Source: Corynespora cassiicola (lineage: Eukaryota > Ascomycota > Dothideomycetes > Pleosporales > Corynesporascaceae). Taken from it: a stretch of 64,000 nt of DNA. Position numbers and translations under genes: made by a program. Positions 56,521 through 64,000 of the stretch are shown here, in pieces. Each line of letters opens with the position of its first letter. The stretch's first letter is position 1. The stretch is from positions 682,001 through 746,000 of the forward strand of contig JAEUWY010000004.1 of the NCBI GenBank assembly GCA_022059125.1. Reading direction: 5' to 3'. Under the pieces are notes generated by a model. That model saw only the letters and a program-made list of their open reading frames with translations. It did not search any database and was not told where the DNA came from.

Positions 56521-56940
56521 GCGTAGGGCAAGGGAGCTTGTATGAGCCCCAAGTCAATTAGATATCAGGTAGAGTGCTGATTGATTCCCGAACCTTCTTG
56601 GTGATGGTGAATTTGTGAGGTTGGCGAATTAGTGACTGGTAACTATGGCCAAGTATTCGTGAGCGCGGTGTGGGTGAAATGAATTAAATGGTTGAGGGAA
56701 TGACACATTCTGCATTGTGCTACCGCAATACGGTATCGTCATGAGGTGGATGAGATAAAAGTGACTAGAAAATCCGAGATTGTGAAAGCTCAATGCCTGG
56801 CTAAAATGTCCAACAACAATGGGCTGAGTATTTTGGTGGCAGATGGGCCAGTTTGGTTAGTATTGAGCTTGAGCTAGCAAGTGAAATATATACATGGAAA
56901 AAAAGGACACTTCTTATTTGAGTCAACAAATAGAACGCAC
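56521..56940. other. Intergenic region
   Basis: About 420 bases between the start of paralogue B and the 3' end of the GH28 gene. AT-rich. No gene seen. Confidence 0.4.
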
Positions 56941-58369
56941 TCAGCTGCCAGCCACCTTGCTGTAGGGTGTGGTGTCAGGATAGTAGCTGGCAGGGAGGGT
57001 GGGAATTGGAATGCTGGAAGCGGTTCCAAAAGCGGTTGTTAGGTCCTCCTTCATCTTAGCGGCAGAGTAGTTGGTGGGCTTCGCAGTCTGGGTTGAGGTG
57101 GTAGTTGCATACGAAGAGGGAGTTCCCTCCTTCAAGCAAGAGCCGGTGCCGAAAGCCGAGCGACACATGTGGATCTGGGAGCTACCAGTCTCGGTCCACA
57201 TCTCGATATCCTCCAAGTTGATGTCAACACAGGGAGCTTTGTCCGCACAGACAGCCTTTACTGGACCACGCTGCTTGCCATTGGCAAGACCTCCCCTCCA
57301 GCCCTTAGCGGTGATGTTGCTAAGCTGAACGCCATTTCCGGAGAGCGCCGACATACTCTCCCAGTATTGATCGATGTTGAAAGAGTAAGCGTTTCCGTGG
57401 CCGATGAAGTCCTCAAAGGTCACATCTTCAACGTAGCCGCTTCCGCCATTGCCCTTAATCATCATCATCTGGTTCGACTTCCAGGTATAGACATTCTTGT
57501 AGTGAATTTGGGAAATGGCAGTGTCGGCGGCGAGAGATCCGATGGCGCATCCACCGCTCCAGTTGCAGTAGATGTTTTCGATGAGGAGGTTCTTCGAGGG
57601 GCTCTTAACGGTGACACATTCGTCCTTGTTGGTAACCATAACCTTCTTTCGTTAGCGCAAGGATCAATCTAATTCAAAATGTACACTTACGTCGTGGATC
57701 CAGATGTTGGTGCCGAAGACGTCAACACCATCCAGACCTCCCCAGTCTCCACCACGGATAGCCATGTTGTACACCTCGCCATTCTCGCAAGTATTCAGAA
57801 CGAGATGGAACATGGGAGCATCGACAAGGATAATGTCATGAACGGAAAAGTTGGTGACCTTTTCCACACGGAGCAGTCGAGCGCCGTTCCTGCTTCCCTT
57901 GGCGTGAATCTCGTAACCGTTACCTGAGAACTGTCAGCACGAGTCATTAGACGCATGGGTGCTTCTCACCCTGGATAGCTCCCTTTCCGGTACTGCTGAA
58001 CATCTCAAAATCATCTGCGTTACGGATAAAAATCATGTTGCCTGCTTCGGATCCAGTACGATAGATCGTGCCATCAAGCTGAAGGGCCCAAGCCTTGCCT
58101 CCATTGAGCGTGGCCCAGGTCTTCATCGCATAGTCACCCTCAGGGATCACGACGGTACCACCAGTCTTGCATGCTGCAAAAGCAGACGTAAGCGGAGGGC
58201 CAAGATCGGTCGTCTTGTCTGCCTTTGCTCCATAGTCCAAGACACTGCAGGTCTTCTTGGAGGTCTTGGTTGCGGCATCGGTTGAGGGGCCGACCTTGCC
58301 AGACAGCTGCCCGACGACGGGGGCGGAGAAAAGCGCAGCAGCGCCCAAGAAAAATTGAGAAACACGCAT
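56941..58369 (-). CDS. Secreted rhamnogalacturonan hydrolase (GH28)
   Basis: Three exons: 58369..57970, 57923..57691 and 57642..56941, with introns of 46 and 48 nt; 444 residues. GH28 enzymes cut pectin; this one fits the rhamnogalacturonase group acting on the rhamnose-galacturonate backbone. The signal peptide is [20 protein letters not shown]. The right-handed beta-helix core shows [27 protein letters not shown], then, across the second intron, [13 protein letters not shown], and [12 protein letters not shown]. Those positions carry the acidic active-site residues of the group (Asp of DGVDVFG, Asp/Glu of KDEC). The GGHG motif of polygalacturonases is absent, as in rhamnogalacturonases. A Ser/Thr-rich tail ends the protein. 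Confidence 0.9.
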
Positions 58370-59541
58370 GGTTCAAAACAAGCGAACTGCCCAGCAGAAT
58401 GAGTGTGAGAGAAACAAGAAATAAAACAAACGAGTGTGGTGTCAATCTCAAAATGATCAACGTGGAGTTGAGGAGAAGAGGATTCGAGAGACGAAGGGTC
58501 TATATCATCTGCATCAACAGTTCATTTTGAGCAATCTCCCATAGCACGGATGTGGCGCGGACATGTCTTGCTCATCTTGTGCCGCGCGAGCTTCGCAATC
58601 GATCCTCCTATCAAATGGGAAAGGCGTTTCATGACAAGCTTCTAGATCTAGCAAAGGCGCGCATAAAAATACGACTATACCCGATGGGTCAGCGGTCGCA
58701 TGATCCCATAGGCCGATATCGTTGATGTTTTCCCATCGCGAGAAATTTTGGTGTCGGGTGGGTCGGAACCAGATCGCGAGGATGGTTTCAAGACGTATTT
58801 GAGGAGGATCGCCGCCAGGGTAGGCTAGCCACGAGAAAGCTTCAAGTTGATCAGCATGCTGGAGTTGATGTGCAATACGGTAGATTTTGGAACTGTAGAA
58901 CATAGGTATGTAATCGGTGCCGATAAAGAAGATCCTTATAGAATTTCGAGGTGGTAATGTCGAGAAATGGTGTCGTTTTTGAGGGCAAGTCTTCGGCGTG
59001 CTTTCGGAGATCAGATAAGCTCGTGCGCCACGCGTCCCCACCCATGTCTTCAGGGGACATTTGAAGGCATGGGTAACTAAAATACATTAATAGCCATGGT
59101 CACGGATAGCTTCTGCCGCTCATGCATTCACAGTACTACCATTATTGTCCACCGGAAATATGATGACTAAGCTGCGACGTACCTTTTCAAAGTTAAAGAG
59201 CTTTCTCGTTGCGTATTAGACCCCCAGTCCTAGGTGCTATGGTAGAATACATTGCATAGCAAATCAATCCGAAGCTATAATCAGCTGAGAGTAAAATGCA
59301 TGACACTTCCTGTGCAACATATAAAGATTTATTTGTGGTGATTAACTAAACACACGTGTGATAATAAGCGCATAGCTATCTCTACGCAAATGGACAACAG
59401 AACAAGTTATTTGAGAAGGAAATTTTAGTGGTTTGATTATATTTACTACCGCTTACATAACAGAAACACTACATTGTCTATGATCATTCGAACATTAGCG
59501 AGCGTGAGGTCGTTACTTTTCCAACTCATATCATCGCCGAG
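58370..59541. other. Intergenic region with a frameshifted ORF
   Basis: About 1.2 kb upstream of the GH28 gene, where its promoter should lie, and downstream of the transcription factor. It contains the broken ORF listed at 58514-59060. The rest is AT-rich with no other gene. Confidence 0.4.
58514..59060 (-). pseudogene. Possible frameshifted gene, family unknown
   Basis: Two overlapping minus-strand frames seem to be halves of one protein. The first starts at the ATG at 59060 (MSPEDMGGDAWRTSLSDLRK, then LPSKTTPFLDITTSKFYKDL). Around 58930 the protein-like reading moves to another frame (IGTDYIPMFYSSKIYRIAHQ, then LQHADQLEAFSWLAYPGGDP and IRLETILAIWFRP). A small insertion or deletion there would explain the shift. 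No intron fits, and no family is recognised. A sequencing error or chance ORFs are alternatives. Confidence 0.4.
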
Positions 59542-61200
59542 CTACCCAGCGGTGGTGACTATTGGGAATGGCGAAGATCGAATTACTGTCCACGAGAAAT
59601 CGGATATCGCCTTAGCTTGTGGAATGCCAAACTCTTCCGCAACACGTTGGGCCTGTTTTGCAATCCAGATCATTGTATGCGGCGTTGAAGTGACTGCTGT
59701 CGAAAGAACATAAAAAGGCCACAGGAGCGAATATCCACCAAGCATCTTTGCGTTCGATTGAAACTCCTTGAAAGTGTCCAAAAAGTACTCTGTACCTGCT
59801 TGTAGTTCTTCACAAAGCAGGATTTGCTTGTGAACTGCGTCGTTGTAGAGTCTAGACTCTGGTAAACCTGACGATTGAAGAAGCTCTGTTCGGGCCCAAT
59901 CAATTAGCAGTTCAGCTGCTAATATCCTCGCAATTTGCCTGTTGGTCCAGGCTGATGTCAACCAGACAAAACGGTGTGTTGCATCTTCGTTGCTATAGCG
60001 TAGGTCTCCGCGGAAAGTAGGTCGCTCGCCCGTTGCCCACTCTGGAAAGCTGGGTTGCCAAGCTTCAAATTCAGCCATGAGCAACTGCGCCTCTTGTGCC
60101 ATTGTCAGATCCACAAAGCCCTGGACTTTGTGATGAGCCCGGACGTGGCAGAGCCGTGCGATGAGTCTCCAGAAAGTCGGTTCAAAATCTCGCTGTGCCA
60201 TGGATTCATCGTAAAGAAAAGGTAATATGAATTCGGGTAAGGGATCTCGTGTCTGCAGACACTTCCCAAGCTAGGACAAAGTCAATCGACTTGCATTTTT
60301 GAGGTTTCTGGGCGATACTCACGATGAAACCGCGTATCCGAGAGAAAATTGCGTGGCTTATTCTGTCGTTAAACCGTGAAGGTCCCCTCATTTCGATCAA
60401 GGCAGAGGCTCCTGTCAGATGGTAGCCCATGGTCTTTGCGGTTGATGGCGAGTCGCATATAATGTTCTACAAAGCAATTAGCTTTTTCGACATCAAGTAT
60501 CCCAATATTTGTCTAACCTCGAATATTGCTAGCATGATGATTGCTAGTATCGATGAATCGGAGGTTTGAGTCCGAGGATCCTGTAGTTGTCTATTCAACA
60601 AACCAATAGCCTCGGTCTGGGTGTGTCTTGCTTTGGTTAGAAGCTCTGGAGCAGCTCGGATGTTGCCCAGAGCTGCCAGCCCGCTCGCTTTGATAATTTC
60701 GGGAACGGGCCCTCCTGTATCCAAATCTCTTTGCAACACAGGAAGAATATAGTCGAATCCTCCCCCACTGTACAAGCAGTCGGCAGAGAAAAACCTCTCA
60801 TTCCAATTGGCAAGAAAATGCATAGTGGCTTCGTCGCCCAGTGCGGCTTGTCTCGACGGTTGCGCAGTCAAAGCTCGACAAGCGTATCGTTGTTCAGATT
60901 GTGCAGATTTCTCTCTGGCTCTGCGTTCGGCTTTCCTGGTAACTGGTATGGTTTCGTTTCTGAAGATAATGTCCAGCTCGTTGCGATATCCCACACACTG
61001 CCTCTGCTTCCGTTTACATTGGGTGCATGATGGTTGGCGTAGGTCGCATCTGATTGGTGGTTAGTTGTGGATCTTCTTCCAGCGAAACCATTGCCTGTTT
61101 AGGGCATGCATGGCGGGTCCGCTGAATGTTGGGGAGCGTACTTTGTTCGCTTTTCTCTGCAAGGCGCGCAGCCTTTACTTGGTTTTCCAGAAAACCCCAT
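59542..61200 (-). CDS. Zn2Cys6 fungal transcription factor
   Basis: Four exons: 61200..61142, 61049..60518, 60466..60323 and 60270..59542; introns of 92, 51 and 52 nt; 487 residues. The DNA-binding domain appears only after splicing the first intron. The cysteines stand at 11, 14, 21, 28, 31 and 38 (CAPCREKRTK joined to CDLRQPSCTQCKRKQRQC), the exact Cx2Cx6Cx6Cx2Cx6C pattern. The rest resembles the fungal-specific regulatory domain: SILAIIMLAIFE, ALIEMRGPSRF, WLTSAWTNRQIARILAAELL. It is the nearest regulator to the GH28 gene, on the same strand; co-regulation is possible but unproven. Confidence 0.88.
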
Positions 61201-63100
61201 GATCGGTATGGTAGATCAAACTAGAGGTGGGAGAACTAAAATGAGTCGGTGGTTTGCTTCGGCACATTCATTGTCTGCGGCTCGTCTTTAAGAGGTCTGT
61301 CCATAGCCAGACACGTCTTCCTGACGCAAGCCTACACTCGGACCACTCTAGAGTGGCTCTGAGGAACCAACGACTATGCGTACTACAAAAACTTCCATGC
61401 GCGGGCTGACGTTGCGGTTTGGAGTAGGGGTTGTGGTAGGTGCTGTAGGGCTGGTACGGTGAGCTACTGCTCGTCGCACGGAGCACCGTCGCTTCGGGTC
61501 CAAGGGGGGCTGCCCCTGAGCAACACGAGCCGACTGCTGGAGGCGTTGGACTGCCCGCTTGCCCCTGTGGGATTGTAGGTGAACTGTTGAAGTCGCAACG
61601 CACAGCCCCCCCTTCGGCTCAAGAGCGGGCGTCGTTCGCCTTCTTCTCGTCTCGCCAAACCCCTGCCTGGCCGGCCGTCCCTCATCATCTCCGATCGTCC
61701 GCAGTCGAGACCCAGCCTTACATAAGCACAGCGTCCAGTGGGAGTGGTCTGCGTCACGGCACCAGTTGCCGGATCTCGTTCGACGAAGAGACTGAGTAGG
61801 GCCATTTCGTTTCAGATCTTTGCGGAGAATTTTCGCCAGCCTCGTTTACATCCGTCCTGATCGTTGGGTGGCCTATGCTGTCTTACGGACTCCGAGACAG
61901 CTGTCCAAGTTCAGTAGGTTAACTTCCGACCATCTCGGAATGCGCGGAATGACGTTGGAAGCGTTTCCCACAGGGCCGTTTGTCGGGGCTGTCGTCTGTT
62001 GGCTTACAAGTTCTAGGCCTTACTGCTAGACGCGACATTGAAAGCGTTTTCGAGCATGACACCATAGGCGGTATGAATCTACGTCAACTAGGCGGTCAAG
62101 ATTTTGCATCAACCAATCCTCATTGGAGTGTGAGGAAAGAATTTACCGATAGGTGCGTTTTGCCTGTCAATGGCGGACTGCATAAGCACCACCTTCAAGG
62201 CCATGCAACATGCAAAATGCACAGCCACCAAGAGAGGATCGTGTTCAGCTGTAGACTGCGCCTGGTTTTCGGCCACCTTGTCTCTCCCACGTGCAACATG
62301 ATCAGCCTCGTTTCAAAACAGATCCTACGTTTCAACGCCCTCATGAAACAAGCACTCAACCACGCCCTAGCCTGGCACCGTAGTACATCGGAACAAAAGC
62401 CGACAGGACACACAAGGTAGACTTTTCAAAAGGAGGATCTTTCCGACCCCTCGGGGGTGGATAATTAGAATTGTCTAGCCGATTTCGGAATAGCCTCGCG
62501 GTTTATTGGTCGGTTCCCGTCTGATGTCAGATAGCTTCCGATGGCTGGCCCCATTCCGAGAACGCACCAATGGTCGGAACGCTTCTCCGCCCCAAATGTC
62601 AGCACTGGTGGTCGGAGCGGCCAGTTTTGGTTGTTGAGCGCATGAATTACCAAGGCTGGGCCCAGCTCTGTTCTATCGAGTGTGCCATTCGCTTTTGAGG
62701 TTGCCACCAAGTGCTGGGTTTGGCCACACGCTACTCTGTCCATGCGACGTTTCCGGATGGCCACCTCGTCGCGCTTCACTTGCCACCGAAAGGATTATAC
62801 AAGAAGGGTTCGTGCCCGCGCAGACAATGCCCATAAAGCTGAGGCTCCTTTTCCTTGTCCCAATGTGAGCACGTATACCAATGACGCCACCCGCTCATTC
62901 CTGCCTCCCCGGCAAAGGCCGTTGGTCTATCTATGGGCCACCACGTGCACGGAATCCTTACTAGTGAACGCCATTCCGCATCCTGCCGGCGACTCCCTTT
63001 CTTTGCCGGCTTGTTCCGAGTCTTGCCTAGCGGACAGGCCTCAATGGCAAGGGTCATACTTTCATGCTAGCACAACATACCTCTATCCGCCAATGGTATT
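61201..63100. other. Intergenic region without a supported gene
   Basis: About 1.9 kb beyond the transcription factor start. Short ORFs on both strands show no motif or plausible splicing. Composition is near that of coding DNA, so a decayed gene or transposon is possible. Confidence 0.4.
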
Positions 63101-64000
63101 TTAGCCTCGATAAACTCCGCTGGTGTAGGGCACCGCTTGGCTAAAGTGGGATCATGTGGCATATATGTTTCTGAATTTAGTCCTTCTAATCAAAAAAGAT
63201 CTACAACCACCTGCGGTGCAGGTATATGGCTGGCTCATTCGCTCTTTCGGCTCGGCGTATTCTACTCGGCTCTACATTAGTCGAAAAGATTTGGATTTGC
63301 CAACTCCAATCAATATTTGCTTCTTTCACACTAATCTCACTATTGTGCTATTCTGGCCCCTGCATGCATATTGATGCAGGGCGTTTTCGGTGATATTCTG
63401 GGGAGAAGAGGAAGAGTCATAGGCCTTTAGTATTTAGGATGATTATGCATGGTAAGATATCATATTGGCGTCTTTTTCTGACCAAATGCAGAATATGAGC
63501 GGTTATTGGTTGCGTCGCTTGTTACTACGCAATGGTTATCTCTTACATTTGATTCTTAAACCTTAGGCTGATAATCAATTATAGGAATATTTAAGACCAT
63601 ATTAAGAACATAATTACAGAATTCTAACTTTGGCAATTAGCCTCTGAGAAATTCTTTCAAACACTCAAAATAATCCTGAATAGACATTAGTTGCAGGGCC
63701 ACTATAGCATTGTTGGTTTATATAGATATTTAGGATGTTGAACTATAGTTTCTTCTTTTCAAACAGAAGCTTAAGCACATTGATATCTAGTTATTTAGGT
63801 ACCCTTAATGGCCCACGTAATCCAATTATCCCATAATATAACTAGGTAGGTTTTAATTCTATAGTTTAAATTCATACTTAATATTATGCAGGCATTACGT
63901 ATGTATCAACAGCACAGAGTCGAAACTTGGTTAAAATGATCATCAAACTCATTAAGATGGAGTTCTTCAATCGTGCGTAGAAAATATGTTGTTTAAATAT
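63101..64000. other. AT-rich sequence at the right edge
   Basis: The last 900 bases become strongly AT-rich, most of all after 63400, with many TTA, TAT and TAG strings and no open frame of note. It looks like the border of an AT-rich, possibly RIP-mutated region that continues past the window. Confidence 0.5.

Overview
The window reads as nuclear DNA of a filamentous ascomycete (Pezizomycotina). Genes are separate, lie on both strands, and are interrupted by short introns (about 45-120 nt) with GT...AG ends and CTAAC/CTAAT-like branch sites. The content fits this: a fungal EF-hand NADPH oxidase, fungal lanosterol synthase, a Rad9/Crb2 checkpoint mediator, a Zn2Cys6 regulator and a secreted rhamnogalacturonase. 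A Dothideomycete-like fungus is my best guess, but the sequence alone does not prove the class.

Layout. 0-6.2 kb is a housekeeping block: 3' part of a sulfite oxidase gene, ubiquitin-conjugating enzyme Ubc7, a mitochondrial scramblase-family protein (Aim25-like), and tRNA-splicing endonuclease subunit Sen2. 6.4-17.4 kb holds four members of one uncharacterised F-box-like family, interleaved with NoxC and a spliced alpha/beta hydrolase. 17.9-19.4 kb is a conserved coiled-coil protein. 19.4-28.7 kb is gene-poor. It contains a two-exon gene for a 68-residue secreted six-cysteine peptide, a decayed TPR-SET gene with three in-frame stops, and an (AC)49 microsatellite.

28.7-52.5 kb is a second housekeeping block: lanosterol synthase, a conserved Ser/Pro-rich protein, a 3 kb GC-rich stretch without a gene, a DUF1295-type membrane protein, an ATP-dependent DNA ligase, two low-complexity proteins, the Rad9/Crb2 mediator, succinate dehydrogenase cytochrome b subunit, and a WDR89-like WD40 protein. 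52.9-61.2 kb is accessory: two paralogous proteins of unknown function flank an NmrA-like gene, followed by a GH28 rhamnogalacturonase, a frameshifted ORF, and a Zn2Cys6 transcription factor. 61.2-64 kb has no gene I can support and ends in AT-rich sequence.

Spliced models were built by hand. Each final model keeps an open frame across GT-AG introns, and for recognised families the junctions restore conserved motifs. The most interesting items are the local F-box-like family, the secreted cysteine-rich peptide, the TPR-SET pseudogene with RIP-like stop codons, the motif I change in the DNA ligase, and the paralogue pair around the NmrA gene.
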